Shown here in pieces: positions 1 through 11,858 of a stretch of DNA of 64,000 bases (positions are counted from its first letter, which is position 1; each line of letters opens with the position of its first letter). The notes under the pieces are model-generated. The model was not told the origin of the DNA and made no database searches. It worked only from the letters and a program-made list of their open reading frames with translations. The position numbers were made by a program, and so were the translations under genes. Source of the DNA: Kitasatospora humi (GTDB lineage Bacteria; Actinomycetota; Actinomycetes; Streptomycetales; Streptomycetaceae). The stretch spans positions 1 to 64,000 of the forward strand of contig NZ_JAJJPA010000017.1 in the NCBI RefSeq assembly GCF_020907985.1. Reading direction: 5' to 3'.

Positions 1-2
1 TG

Positions 3-3000
3 CTACGCCTTGCGCAGCTGGAAGGTCAGGCCCAGGCCCTCGTCCGTGAAGGTGTCCGACTCCCAGTCGGCGGTGCCGGCGGCGAAGTCCACGGCCAGCA
101 CCTCCTCGGCGACCAGCGGGCCGTGCTCGGTGACGGCGGCGACCGTCTCCTCGATCCCGGACTGCCAGCGCAGCACGATCCGGTCGGCGACGTCGAGGCC
201 GGAGTTCTTGCGGGCCTCCTGGATCTGCCGGATCGCGTCACGGGCGATGCCGAGGCGCTTGAGCTCGGGAGTGATCGTCAGATCGAGGGCGACGGTGGCG
301 CCGGACTCGTTGGCGACCGCCCAGCCCTCGCGCGGGGTCTCGGTGATGATCACCTCATCGGGCGAGAGGGTGATCGTGTCGTCGCCCAGCCGCACCGAGG
401 TCTCGCCCGAGGCCCGCAGCTCGGCGGCCAGCACGGCGGCGTCCGCGGCGGCCACCGCCTTCGCCACCTCCTGCACGCCCTTGCCGAAACGCTTGCCCAG
501 TGCCCGGAAGTTGGCCTTGGCGGTGGTGTCGACCAGCGAACCGCCGGCGCCCTCGTCCGAGGCGTCGGGGGCCAGCGACTCCAGCACCGAGACGTTGAGC
601 TCCTCGGCGATCTGCGCCCGCAGGTCGGCCGGCAGCTCGTCCCAGCCCTGGGCGGCGACCAGCGCGCGGGAGAGCGGCTGACGGGTCTTCACTCCGGACT
701 CGGCGCGGGTCGCCCGGCCGAGCTCGACCAGGCGGCGGACCAGGGCCATGTGACGCGAGAGGTCCGCGTCGATCAGCGACTCGTCCGCCTCCGGCCAGCT
801 CGACAGGTGCACCGAGACCGGGGCGCCCGGGGTGACCGGCACCACCAGGTCCTGCCAGACCCGCTCGGTGATGAACGGGGTGAGCGGCGCCATCAGCCGG
901 GTGACGGTCTCCAGCGCCTCGTGCAGGGTGGCCAGTGCGGCGGCGTCGCCCTGCCAGAACCGGCGGCGGCCGCGGCGGACGTACCAGTTCGACAGGTCGT
1001 CGACGAAACCGGAGAGCAGCTTGCCGGCCCGCTGGGTGTCGTAGGCCTCCAGCGCCGCGTCGACCTCCCTGACCAGCTGGTTCAGCTCGGAGAGCACCCA
1101 GCGGTCCAGCTGCGGACGGTCGGCCGGGGCGGGGTCGCCCGCGCCCGGCGCCCAACCGGCGGTCCGCGCGTACAGCGCCTGGAAGGCGACGGTGTTCCAG
1201 TAGGTGAGCAGCGTCTTGCGCACCACCTCCTGGATGGTGCCGTGGCCGACCCGGCGGGCCGCCCACGGCGAGCCGCCGGCCGCCATGAACCAGCGCACCG
1301 CGTCGGCACCGTGCTGGTCCATCAGCGGGATCGGCTGCAGGATGTTGCCCAGGTGCTTGGACATCTTGCGGCCGTCCTCGGCGAGGATGTGGCCCAGGCA
1401 GACCACGTTCTCGTACGACGACTTGTCGAACACCAGGGTGCCGACCGCCATCAGGGTGTAGAACCAGCCACGGGTCTGGTCGATCGCCTCGGAGATGAAC
1501 TGAGCCGGGTAGCGGCTTTCGAACAGCTCCTTGTTCTGGTACGGGTAGCCGTACTGCGCGAACGGCATCGAGCCCGAGTCGTACCAGGCGTCGATCACCT
1601 CGGGCACCCGGACGGCGGTGCCGGAGCACTCGCGGCAGGCGAAGGTGACCTCGTCGATGAACGGGCGGTGCGGGTCGAGTCCGCCCTGGTCGGTGCCGGT
1701 CAGCTCGCTCAGCTCGGCGAGCGAGCCGACGCAGGTGAGGTGGCCCTCCTCGCAGCGCCAGATCGGCAGCGGGGTGCCCCAGTAGCGGTTGCGGGAGAGC
1801 GCCCAGTCGATGTTGTTGTTCAGCCAGTCGCCGAAGCGGCCGTGCTTGACCGTCTCCGGGTACCAGTTGGTCGCCTCGTTCTCACGGATCATCGCGTCCT
1901 TGACGGCGGTGGTCCGGATGTACCAGGACGGCTGCGCGTAGTAGAGCAGCGCGGTGTGGCAGCGCCAGCAGTGCGGGTAGCTGTGCTCGTAGGGGAGGTG
2001 GCGGAACAGCAGGTCACGGGCCTTCAGGTCGGCGACCAGCGCCTCGTCGGCCTTCTTGAAGAACTGCCCGCCGACCAGCGGTACCTCGGCGGCGAAGGTG
2101 CCGTCCGCCTCGACCGGGTTGACCACCGGCAGGCCGTACCTGCGGCAGGTCGCGAGGTCGTCGGCACCGAAGGCCGGGGCCTGGTGGACGATGCCGGTGC
2201 CGTCCTCGGTGGTGACGTAGTCGGCGTTGAGCACGTAGTGCGCGTCGTCGATGGCGACCAGGTCGAACGGCCGGCGGTAGGCCCAGCGCTCCATCTCGGC
2301 GCCGGTGAAGGACCGGCCGGTGGGCTCCCAGCCCTCGCCCAGCGCCTTGCCCACCAGCTGCTCGGCGACCACCAGCTGCTCGGTGCCGTCGGTGGCGACC
2401 ACGTAGGTCACCTCCGGGTGCACGGCGGCGGCGGTGTTGGAGACCAGGGTCCACGGGGTGGTGGTCCACACCAGCAGCGAGGCCCGGTCGGCCAGCGGGC
2501 CGCTGGTCAGCGGGAACTTCACGAACACCGACGGGTCGACCACGGTCTCGTAGCCCTGGGCCAGCTCGTGGTCGGACAGGCCGGTGCCGCAGCGCGGGCA
2601 CCAGGGGGCGACGCGGTGGTCCTGGACCAGCAGGCCCTTGTCGAAGATCTGCTTGAGCGACCACCAGACCGACTGGATGTAGGACGGGTCCATGGTCCGG
2701 TACGCCTCGTCGAGGTCGACCCAGTAGCCCATCCGCTCGGTGAGCTTGGTGAACTCGTCGGTGTGCCGGGTCACCGACTCGCGGCACTTGGCGTTGAACT
2801 CGGCGATGCCGTACCTCTCGATGTCCGGCTTGCCGGAGAAGCCGAGCTCCTTCTCCACCGCCAGCTCGACCGGCAGGCCGTGGCAGTCCCAGCCGGCCTT
2901 GCGGGCCACGTGGTAGCCCTTCATGGTCCGGTAGCGCGGGAAGACGTCCTTGAAGACGCGGGCCTCGATGTGGTGGGCACCGGGCATGCCGTTGGCGGTC

Positions 3001-3149
3001 GGGGGGCCCTCGTAGAAGACCCACTCGGGGCGGCCCTCGGACTGCTCCAGGCTGCGCTGGAAGACCTTCTGGTCGCGCCAGAAGCTGAGGATGCCGTGTT
3101 CGAGCGCGGGCAGGTCGACCTGGGCGGGGACGGGGTTGTAGCTGGTCAC
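3..3149 (-). CDS. ileS: Isoleucyl-tRNA synthetase, IleRS2-like
   Basis: Charges tRNA-Ile with isoleucine in the cytoplasm. The predicted protein is 1048 residues, the usual length for the long (eukaryote-like, type 2) enzyme. The class I signature appears as GAHH at residues 57-60 in place of the canonical HxGH, and the second signature is KMSKH at about 595-599. A CPRCG zinc-type motif and the long C-terminal anticodon-binding region are present. The start is the GTG at 3149, preceded four bases upstream by GGAGG. The reading frame stays open further upstream to 3434, but that part is the T-box leader, not protein. Expression is probably controlled by that leader. The gene stops at the very edge of the window, so its downstream neighbour is unseen. 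Identification is very secure. Confidence 0.97.
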   Translation of the reverse strand: MTSYNPVPAQVDLPALEHGILSFWRDQKVFQRSLEQSEGRPEWVFYEGPPTANGMPGAHHIEARVFKDVFPRYRTMKGYHVARKAGWDCHGLPVELAVEKELGFSGKPDIERYGIAEFNAKCRESVTRHTDEFTKLTERMGYWVDLDEAYRTMDPSYIQSVWWSLKQIFDKGLLVQDHRVAPWCPRCGTGLSDHELAQGYETVVDPSVFVKFPLTSGPLADRASLLVWTTTPWTLVSNTAAAVHPEVTYVVATDGTEQLVVAEQLVGKALGEGWEPTGRSFTGAEMERWAYRRPFDLVAIDDAHYVLNADYVTTEDGTGIVHQAPAFGADDLATCRRYGLPVVNPVEADGTFAAEVPLVGGQFFKKADEALVADLKARDLLFRHLPYEHSYPHCWRCHTALLYYAQPSWYIRTTAVKDAMIRENEATNWYPETVKHGRFGDWLNNNIDWALSRNRYWGTPLPIWRCEEGHLTCVGSLAELSELTGTDQGGLDPHRPFIDEVTFACRECSGTAVRVPEVIDAWYDSGSMPFAQYGYPYQNKELFESRYPAQFISEAIDQTRGWFYTLMAVGTLVFDKSSYENVVCLGHILAEDGRKMSKHLGNILQPIPLMDQHGADAVRWFMAAGGSPWAARRVGHGTIQEVVRKTLLTYWNTVAFQALYARTAGWAPGAGDPAPADRPQLDRWVLSELNQLVREVDAALEAYDTQRAGKLLSGFVDDLSNWYVRRGRRRFWQGDAAALATLHEALETVTRLMAPLTPFITERVWQDLVVPVTPGAPVSVHLSSWPEADESLIDADLSRHMALVRRLVELGRATRAESGVKTRQPLSRALVAAQGWDELPADLRAQIAEELNVSVLESLAPDASDEGAGGSLVDTTAKANFRALGKRFGKGVQEVAKAVAAADAAVLAAELRASGETSVRLGDDTITLSPDEVIITETPREGWAVANESGATVALDLTITPELKRLGIARDAIRQIQEARKNSGLDVADRIVLRWQSGIEETVAAVTEHGPLVAEEVLAVDFAAGTADWESDTFTDEGLGLTFQLRKA

Positions 3150-3153
3150 TGCG

Positions 3154-3430
3154 CCTCCGACGGATGCGTGGACGGGCATTCCGACGGAGGGACGAGACGA
3201 CTCGCGTCCCGCGGTACCACCCTCCTTGGCCGCCGCGGTGCTGCCGACGGCCCACTCCTTGGGTCTTGCTGCCGGGTCTAGTAGGCCGAGGCGGCCGTTC
3301 TTCCGGCGGCTCCGGGGTGATCTTCCCGCCGTGCACGCCCCCGGGCTCGCACCATCCCCGGGTCGCTCCTGGCTGCGTACGTCGGTACTCGTCCCATCTG
3401 CGCCTTGCCGGCCCAGTCTATAGGGAGCGG
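3154..3430 (-). promoter_or_regulatory. T-box riboswitch leader of ileS (Ile, ATC specifier)
   Basis: The minus strand carries the conserved T-box sequence AGGGTGGTACCGCG at 3223-3210. Further upstream, at 3325-3316, GAAGATCACC places an ATC isoleucine codon in a specifier-loop-like context. Between the T-box and the ileS start, CCTCCGTCGG (3190-3181) can pair with nine of ten bases of CCGTCGGAGG (3163-3154), which contains the ribosome-binding site. The CGTCCC part just upstream of that element can instead pair with GGGACG next to the T-box. This is the layout of the translational T-boxes known from actinobacterial ileS genes: uncharged tRNA-Ile would free the ribosome-binding site. Exact leader ends are approximate. 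Confidence 0.9.
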
Positions 3431-3616
3431 GCAACCGAATTCGGCCAACCGGGCCCGCCCCCGTTGAGCAGGGCGGTTAACCGGTGACGTTCTGGGCACA
3501 ACCTTGTCGCTGCCCCGGGGTCGAGCTACTCACCGCTGCCCGAGTGGGATCGCGAGGTAGTGCCGGTATGTCCCGTTGTGACCGGATTCGATCAGGATTA
3601 TCGTTCCGGAACCGGA

Positions 3617-3637
3617 GGCCGACGGGAACCGTCGGCC
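3617..3637 (+). promoter_or_regulatory. Hairpin in the leader of the DksA-like gene
   Basis: GGCCGACGG and CCGTCGGCC form a perfect nine-base-pair stem around a GAA loop, ending 27 bases before the ATG at 3665. It could act as a leader structure or early terminator. No T-run follows it. Between the T-box (3430) and this hairpin I see no convincing gene, only the divergent promoter space of ileS and the DksA-like gene. Confidence 0.45.
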
Positions 3638-3664
3638 GGAGTCATTCGTAGATGGGGTCGAGCC

Positions 3665-4252
3665 ATGGCTGAGAAGGCAACGGGCGCGGGTACCGCTACC
3701 AGGCGGATCCGGAATGCCGTGGCAGGCGACCAAGGGGAGGGTTCCGTGACCACGACGACACGGCGGAAGACCAGCACCACCACCGGCCGGACGGCCGCCA
3801 GTCGCAACCACGTCCCCTCGGGCAGCGGTGCCCGGGCGGTCACCGGGTCGGTCGACCCGGCGGAGCTGCCGATCCGACCGGGCGAGGACCCGTGGACCGC
3901 GGCCGAGGTCGCTGAGGTGCACGGAGAGCTCAACGCCGACGTGCAGCGCCTCAAGGACGAGATCGAGGCCGCCGAGGCGGCGCTCACCGGCCTGATGCGC
4001 GACTCCAACGACGGCGCGGGCGACGACCAGGTGGACGCCGGCACCAAGAACATCAACCGGGAGAGCGAGCTTTCGCTGGCCAACAACGCCCGCGACATGC
4101 TCGACCAGAGCGAACGCGCGCTGGGCCGGCTGGAGGCCGGTGAGTTCGGCTCCTGCGAGTCCTGCGGCCAGCCGATCGGGAAGGCCCGGCTGCAGGCCTT
4201 CCCGCGCGCCACCCTCTGCGTCAGCTGCAAGTCCAAGCAGGAACGCCGCTGA
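3665..4252 (+). CDS. TraR/DksA-family zinc-finger regulator
   Basis: The 195-residue protein ends in a C4 zinc finger, CESCGQP followed by CVSC, typical of DksA/TraR proteins that bind in the RNA polymerase secondary channel. A helical charged segment ([20 protein letters not shown]) precedes it and corresponds to the coiled-coil region. The N-terminus is low-complexity, rich in Thr, Arg and Lys, and shares nothing obvious with E. coli DksA. A GTG at 3746 has a better ribosome-binding site (GGGGAGGG) and would give 168 residues; I kept the ATG at 3665 but the shorter form is quite possible. The gene lies directly behind divergent ileS and ahead of lspA, the order usual in streptomycetes. Targets cannot be inferred from sequence. 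Confidence 0.85.
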   Translation: MAEKATGAGTATRRIRNAVAGDQGEGSVTTTTRRKTSTTTGRTAASRNHVPSGSGARAVTGSVDPAELPIRPGEDPWTAAEVAEVHGELNADVQRLKDEIEAAEAALTGLMRDSNDGAGDDQVDAGTKNINRESELSLANNARDMLDQSERALGRLEAGEFGSCESCGQPIGKARLQAFPRATLCVSCKSKQERR

Positions 4253-4308
4253 CACTCCTCACGCGGGGCATCGACCGGGGTCGGGCCGGCGGGCGGCTCG
4301 CGAGCCGT

Positions 4309-5010
4309 ATGCTCGACCCCGTAACGTCGGCCCCTTCTTCGGCAGCGGAGCGGATCATCACTACCCCAGGTTCCCCCCAGACGCGGGACGAGGAGTCCCG
4401 GTTCGCCGGTGCCAGCCCCGTCACCGAGCCGGCCGAGCTGCGGGCGATGGTGCGCCGCCGCCGCCTCATCCTGCTCTTCTCGGTCGCGCTGCTCGCCTAC
4501 CTGCTCGACCTGGGCAGCAAGCTGCTGGTCGTCGCCAAGCTGGAGGGGCACGCGCCGATCCAGGTGGCCGGCGACGTGGTCACCCTCCAGGTGATCCGCA
4601 ACGCCGGCGCGGCCTTCGGCATGGGCCAGACCATGACGGTGGTCTTCACGGTGATCGCCGCCGCGGTGATCGTGGTGATCTGGCGGATCTCCCGCCGGCT
4701 CTACAGCCTGCCCTGGGCGATCGCGCTGGGCCTGCTGCTCGGCGGCGCGCTGGGCAACCTGACCGACCGGATCTTCCGGTCCCCGGCCGCCTTCCGCGGC
4801 CACGTGGTCGACTTCATCTCGGTGCAGCACTTCGCGGTCTTCAACCTGGCCGATTCGGCCATCGTCTGCGGCGGCATCCTGGTGGTGCTGCTGTCGTTCC
4901 GCGGCAGCAACCCCGACGGCAGCACCCACCGCACCGCCGCCCCGGCGTCCGAGCCGGCCGAGCCGTCCGAGGCCCCGGCCGAGCCCGCCGAGGACGAGCA
5001 GGCCGATTGA
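4309..5010 (+). CDS. lspA: Lipoprotein signal peptidase (signal peptidase II)
   Basis: Integral membrane aspartyl protease that removes the signal peptide of diacylated prolipoproteins, acting after Lgt (encoded at 51499-52527). The 233-residue product has four hydrophobic segments. The family motifs GNLTDR, VVDF and FNLADSA are present, and the catalytic aspartates should be D168 (VVD) and D182 (NLAD). The N-terminal 45 residues and the Pro/Ala/Glu-rich C-terminal tail lie outside the core domain. A later start at the ATG at 4447 would still leave the whole domain intact. The gene is followed 28 bases later by rluD. Confidence 0.95.
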   Translation: MLDPVTSAPSSAAERIITTPGSPQTRDEESRFAGASPVTEPAELRAMVRRRRLILLFSVALLAYLLDLGSKLLVVAKLEGHAPIQVAGDVVTLQVIRNAGAAFGMGQTMTVVFTVIAAAVIVVIWRISRRLYSLPWAIALGLLLGGALGNLTDRIFRSPAAFRGHVVDFISVQHFAVFNLADSAIVCGGILVVLLSFRGSNPDGSTHRTAAPASEPAEPSEAPAEPAEDEQAD

Positions 5011-5038
5011 GAGTTGCCCTTACGGCATACTCGTACGG

Positions 5039-5977
5039 GTGAGTACCGCAGCGCAGATCCGCTCCCTCCCTGTTCCGGACGGCCTGGAGGGTGAGCGCCT
5101 CGACGCCGCCCTGGCCCGGATGTTCGGCTTCTCGCGGACCAAGGCCGCCGAACTGGCCGCCGACGGCAAGGTCCGGATCGACGGCTCGGCAGCCGGCAAG
5201 TCGGACCGGGTGGTGGCCGGCACCTGGCTGGAGGTCGAGATCCCGGCCCCCGCCGCCCCGGTGCAGATCGTCCCCGAGTTCGTCGAGGGCATGCGGATCG
5301 TCCACGACGACCAGGACATCGTGCTGGTCGACAAGCCGGTCGGGGTGGCCGCCCACCCGAGCCCCGGCTGGACCGGCCCGACCGTGATCGGCCACCTGGC
5401 CGCCGCCGGCTACCGGATCTCCACCTCCGGCGCCGCCGAGCGCCAGGGCATCGTGCACCGCCTCGACGTGGGCACCTCCGGCCTGATGGTGGTCGCCAAG
5501 TCCGAGCGCGCCTACAGCGACCTCAAGCGCCAGTTCCACGACCGGGTCACCGACAAGCGCTACCACACCCTCGTCCAGGGCCACCCCGACCCGCTGAGCG
5601 GCACCGTGGACGCCCCGATCGGCCGCCACCCGAGCTCCGACTGGAAGTGGGCGGTCACCCGGGACGGCAAGCCCTCGGTCACCCACTACGACCTGATCGA
5701 GGCCTACCGGGCCGCCTCGCTGCTCGCGGTCAAGCTGGAGACCGGCCGCACCCACCAGATCCGGGTGCACATGCAGGCGCTGCGCCACCCCTGCGTCGGC
5801 GACCTCACCTACGGCGCCGACCCGGTGCTGGCCAAGCGGCTGGGGATCACCCGGCAGTGGCTGCACGCGGTCTCGCTGGGCTTCGAGCACCCGGCCGACG
5901 GCGAGTGGGTGGAGTTCTCCAGCCCCTACCCGGCCGACCTGCAGCACGCCCTCGACGTGATCGCCGGGGAGAGCTGA
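5039..5977 (+). CDS. rluD: Pseudouridine synthase, RluD family
   Basis: Converts uridine to pseudouridine in large-subunit rRNA. The 312-residue protein has an N-terminal S4-like RNA-binding domain (about residues 10-75, with [19 protein letters not shown]) followed by the RluA/RluD catalytic domain. The signature [10 protein letters not shown] contains the catalytic aspartate, D143, and the later motif [10 protein letters not shown] is also intact. The start is the GTG at 5039. The stop overlaps the start of the acetyltransferase gene by one base (TGATG), so the two are probably translated together. Which uridines are modified cannot be told from sequence alone. Confidence 0.93.
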   Translation: MSTAAQIRSLPVPDGLEGERLDAALARMFGFSRTKAAELAADGKVRIDGSAAGKSDRVVAGTWLEVEIPAPAAPVQIVPEFVEGMRIVHDDQDIVLVDKPVGVAAHPSPGWTGPTVIGHLAAAGYRISTSGAAERQGIVHRLDVGTSGLMVVAKSERAYSDLKRQFHDRVTDKRYHTLVQGHPDPLSGTVDAPIGRHPSSDWKWAVTRDGKPSVTHYDLIEAYRAASLLAVKLETGRTHQIRVHMQALRHPCVGDLTYGADPVLAKRLGITRQWLHAVSLGFEHPADGEWVEFSSPYPADLQHALDVIAGES

Positions 5978-6432
5978 TGGCGGTGATCGGCACCGCCGAC
6001 GACCAGACCGCGCTGGACGCCGTCTTCGCGGTGCGCCGCGCGGTCTTCGTCGAGGAGCAGGGCATCCCGCCGGAGCTGGAGTACGACGAGCTGGACGCCA
6101 CCTCCACCCACCTGCTGGCCCGCGCCCTGGACGGCGCGCCGCTCGGCACCGCCCGGCTGATCAGCGGTGAGCACGCCCTCGCGCTCACCGGGATCGCCGA
6201 CCGGGTGCTGCTCGGCCGGCTCGCCGTGCTGGCGGCGGCCCGCGGCACCGGCCTCGGCGCCGCGCTGGTCGGGGCCGTCGAGGAGGCCGGCCGGGCGCTC
6301 GGCGCCAAGGAGTGCGAGCTGCACGCCCAGGTCGTGGCGATGGGCTTCTACGAGCGGCTCGGCTATCGTGCCCAGGGCCCGGTCTACGACGACGCCGGGA
6401 TACCGCACCGCACCATGGTGAAGACACTCTGA
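5977..6432 (+). CDS. GNAT-family N-acetyltransferase (ElaA-like)
   Basis: A 151-residue single-domain protein. The N-terminal VRRAVFVEEQGIP stretch, the strand LGTARLI and the acetyl-CoA loop region (AAARGTGLGAAL, about residues 86-97) match the GNAT fold, and the C-terminal MGFYERLGYRAQGPVY strand pattern is typical. It overlaps the rluD stop by one base, which suggests translational coupling. Substrate is unknown: ElaA-like enzymes are poorly characterised, and the link to rRNA modification is only positional. Confidence 0.85.
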   Translation: MAVIGTADDQTALDAVFAVRRAVFVEEQGIPPELEYDELDATSTHLLARALDGAPLGTARLISGEHALALTGIADRVLLGRLAVLAAARGTGLGAALVGAVEEAGRALGAKECELHAQVVAMGFYERLGYRAQGPVYDDAGIPHRTMVKTL

Positions 6433-6471
6433 GTCGCTGGTGGTCCGTCCAGTCCGTCCCAAGGGGGAGCC

Positions 6472-6957
6472 GTGCGCTATCTGGTGCGCGACCGCATGTT
6501 CGCCTTCCACGAAGAGGCGTGGATAGAGACCGAGCACCGGGAGAAGGTGTTCAAGGTCGACCGGAAGCTGCTGCGGCTGCGCACCACCTTCGCGTTCGTC
6601 GACCCGTGGGGCCAGACCGCCGCCACCATCGTGCGCAAGGCGATGACCTGGCACCACACCATCCTGATCAAGCACGACGGGGAACGGCTGGGCAAGATCA
6701 GCCGGCGCCTCTTCCGGCTGTTCGGGGACCGCTTCGTGGTCAAGCTGCGGGACGGGCGGAAGCTGCGGATCAACGGCAACCTGTGGGACCGCGAGTTCGA
6801 CATCCAGCACCGGGGCACCACGCTGGCGCACGTCTCGCGGCGCTGGTTCAGCCTGCGCGACACCTACGCGGTGGACGTGCTGGAGCCGGCGGACACCACC
6901 ATGCTGCTGGTCCTCGCCGTCTGCGTGGACCACATACTGCACGAGCAGCGGGACTGA
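6472..6957 (+). CDS. LURP-one-related (tubby-like fold) protein
   Basis: The 161-residue protein matches the LURP-one-related/YxjI family: MRYLVRDRMFAFHEEAWIE at the start, then repeated short strands with FKVDRKLLRLRTTF and LRINGNLWDREFDI, as expected for a 12-stranded barrel around a central helix. Members occur widely in streptomycetes but have no firmly established role. The GTG at 6472 has a good ribosome-binding site (AAGGGGGAG). It follows the acetyltransferase by 39 bases on the same strand and may belong to the same transcript. A C-terminal hydrophobic helix (TTMLLVLAVCVDHIL) fits the central helix of this fold. Confidence 0.8.
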   Translation: MRYLVRDRMFAFHEEAWIETEHREKVFKVDRKLLRLRTTFAFVDPWGQTAATIVRKAMTWHHTILIKHDGERLGKISRRLFRLFGDRFVVKLRDGRKLRINGNLWDREFDIQHRGTTLAHVSRRWFSLRDTYAVDVLEPADTTMLLVLAVCVDHILHEQRD

Positions 6958-6969
6958 GACCGCCCGGTT

Positions 6970-6996
6970 GCCGGACCGTCAGGGGACGGCCGGTCA
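6970..6996 (+). terminator. Possible terminator hairpin behind the LURP-one gene
   Basis: CCGGACCGTC and GACGGCCGG can form a nine-pair stem with one bulged A around a short loop, just after the LURP-one stop and before the convergent mscS-like gene. No T-run follows, so this rests on structure alone. Confidence 0.4.
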
Positions 6997-7018
6997 GCGG
7001 CCGTCGGCCGACAGGCCG

Positions 7019-8041
7019 TCAGTCGCCGGTCGGTCGGTCGCCGGTGCGCAGCCGGGGCAGCGCGTGCGGGTGGCGGTCGCGCAGGAAGGCGACCAGTTCC
7101 TCCCGCACCGTGCAGCGCAGCGCGAAGGCCTCGGCCGGGCCGGCGGCCGTCATGGTGGCCCGCAGCAGCACGGTGCTCGGCGTGGAGTCGAACACCACCA
7201 GCGCCGAGTCCCGGCCGTCCCAGTGCGGGCTGGTGGTCAGCACCTCGCGCAGCCGTTCCCGCAGTTCGGGCACCGGCACGGTGTGGTCCACGTGCAGCAG
7301 CACCGAGGCGAGCAGCGCCGGATCCCGCCTGGTCCAGTTCTCGAACGGCCGGGCGACGAAGTAGGAGACCGGAACCACCAGCCGCCGGTCGTCCCAGAGC
7401 CGCACCACCAGGTAGACCAGGGTGATCTCCTCCACGGTGCCCTGCTGCCCGTCCACCACGACCGTGTCGCCGATCCGCACGGTGTCGCCGAACGCGATCT
7501 GCAGCCCGGCGAAGAAGTTGCCCAGGGTGTTCTGCGCCGCGATGCCGGCGACGATGCCGATGATCCCGGCGGACGCCAGCAGGCTGGTGCCGACGGCGCG
7601 CATGGCGCCGAAGGTCAGCAGCATCACGGCGATCGTCACCACCGCGATCAGCGCGCTCAGCACCCGGCGCAGCATGCCCAGCTGGGTGCGGACCCGCTGC
7701 AGCCTGGCCGGGTCGCCGGCCACCACCTCGTAGCGGGCCAGCACGGCCGTCAGCGCCGCCGCGTCGATCCGCACCAGCAGCCAGCCGACCGAGGCGATCA
7801 GTGCCAGCAGCACCAGGTGCCCCAGGTCGCGGCCCGGATGGACCACCGACCCGGCGCCCAGCAGCAGCCCGGTCGCCACCACCAGTTGCAGCGGCACCCG
7901 GCAGCGCCGCAGCGGCGTCCAGAGCAGCTCATTCGGATGGCGGGCGCTGAGCCGCTGCAGACCCCGGTCCACCAGCCAGCCGACCACCAGGGTCACGGCG
8001 GCGATGGCGAGCAGCGAGACGAGCGGCCAGAGCACAGCCAT
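7019..8041 (-). CDS. MscS-family mechanosensitive channel
   Basis: Predicted small-conductance mechanosensitive ion channel of 340 residues. Four hydrophobic stretches occupy roughly the first 190 residues, ending in the pore-lining helix with the Ala/Gly-rich pattern (SLLASAGIIGIVAGIAAQNTL). The family motif NFFAGLQIAF and the beta domain (GDTVVVDGQQGTVEEITL) follow. The C-terminal soluble part (FENWTRRDPALLASVLLHVD onward) matches the MscS cage. It is transcribed toward the LURP-one gene and divergently from the hydrolase-ABC fusion gene, with about 110 bases between the two starts. Its role would be release of osmolytes on osmotic downshock. Confidence 0.93.
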   Translation of the reverse strand: MAVLWPLVSLLAIAAVTLVVGWLVDRGLQRLSARHPNELLWTPLRRCRVPLQLVVATGLLLGAGSVVHPGRDLGHLVLLALIASVGWLLVRIDAAALTAVLARYEVVAGDPARLQRVRTQLGMLRRVLSALIAVVTIAVMLLTFGAMRAVGTSLLASAGIIGIVAGIAAQNTLGNFFAGLQIAFGDTVRIGDTVVVDGQQGTVEEITLVYLVVRLWDDRRLVVPVSYFVARPFENWTRRDPALLASVLLHVDHTVPVPELRERLREVLTTSPHWDGRDSALVVFDSTPSTVLLRATMTAAGPAEAFALRCTVREELVAFLRDRHPHALPRLRTGDRPTGD

Positions 8042-8150
8042 ACGATACGCGGCGATCCTGACAAAACATACAAATCGGACAGGCCGTCGTGCGTCAGCAC
8101 CTGACCGCTCTTCAGCAGATCTTCAGTTTCCGCACATAGGATCGGTCTCC

Positions 8151-10892
<2,742 letters not shown>

Positions 10893-10908
10893 GGATCGGA
10901 GGACGGGC

Positions 10909-11769
10909 ATGACCGTCGGCCTTGCCCAGAACGACCGGGCGCTCGGCTACCGCCCGCAGCGCACCCTGCCGCTGCGGGTGGAGGCGCTGCGCCAGCTGCG
11001 CCGCCGGCGCACCCTGGTGATCTTCGCGGTGCTGTTCGCCATGCCCTTCCTGGTGCTGGCCGCCCTGCAGCTCGGCGGCGCGCAGCGGAGCGCCGACCGG
11101 ACCACCTTCATCGCGCTGGCCACCGCCTCCGGCCCCAACTTCGCGGCCACCATGCTCTTCATGGGCACCGGGTTCCTGCTGGTCATCCCGATGGCGCTGT
11201 TCTGCGGCGACACGGTGGCGGCCGAAGCCGGCTGGTCGTCGCTGCGCTACCTGCTGGCGGCGCCCGTGCCCCGGGCCCGGCTGCTGGCCCGCAAGCTGGC
11301 CGTCGGTCTGCTCTTCTCCACCGCGGCGATCGTGACGCTGCCGCTGGTCGGACTGGGGCTGGGCACCGCCGTCTACGGCTGGGGCGACCTGCGGCTGCCC
11401 ACCAGCGGCGCGCTGCCGGCCGACCAGGCGCTGTCCCGGCTGGCGATCGCGGTGCTCTTCATCGTGCTCAGCGAACTGGTGGTGGGCGCCCTCGCCTTCT
11501 ACCTCTCCACCGCCGTCGACAACCCGCTGGGCGCGGTCGGCGGCGCGGTCTTCATCGCCATCGTCACCGGCGTGCTGGACGCCATCACGGCGCTCGGCTC
11601 GCTGCGCGAGTGGCTGCCGGCGCACTGGCAGTACTCCTGGGCGGACGCGCTGCAGCCGCAACTGGAGGTGGGCGGCATGATCCAGGGTGTCTCGCTCTCG
11701 CTCTCCTACGCGCTGATCCTGCTGGCGCTGGCGTTCCGGGGCTTCGCGCGCAAGGACATCGTGTCCTGA
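10909..11769 (+). CDS. ABC transporter permease, partner of the hydrolase-ATPase fusion
   Basis: A 286-residue membrane protein of the ABC-2 type with about six hydrophobic segments (for example VIFAVLFAMPFLVLAAL and LLVIPMALFCGDTVA). The conserved feature of ABC-2 permeases, a block near RYLLAAPVPRARLLARKLAV after the second membrane span, is clear. It follows the fusion gene by 16 bases behind GGAGGA, so both are almost certainly one operon and one transporter. ABC-2 systems usually export drugs, lipids or polymers, or sense antibiotics. Here the accompanying hydrolase suggests that the cargo or its product is processed outside the cell, but that is inference. Confidence 0.88.
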   Translation: MTVGLAQNDRALGYRPQRTLPLRVEALRQLRRRRTLVIFAVLFAMPFLVLAALQLGGAQRSADRTTFIALATASGPNFAATMLFMGTGFLLVIPMALFCGDTVAAEAGWSSLRYLLAAPVPRARLLARKLAVGLLFSTAAIVTLPLVGLGLGTAVYGWGDLRLPTSGALPADQALSRLAIAVLFIVLSELVVGALAFYLSTAVDNPLGAVGGAVFIAIVTGVLDAITALGSLREWLPAHWQYSWADALQPQLEVGGMIQGVSLSLSYALILLALAFRGFARKDIVS

Positions 11770-11858
11770 CCGCCGGGGCGCGAGGACATCGTTTCCCGAC
11801 AGCCGGGTGAGGGAGGATGGGGCGGTACCCGTCCACCTCTCAGGAAGTACGCGCCACC

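Noticed and set aside
123-3281. 1052-codon plus-strand frame across ileS
   Set aside because: It is the shadow of ileS on the other strand, with Val/Gly/Arg-rich low-complexity translation and no motif.
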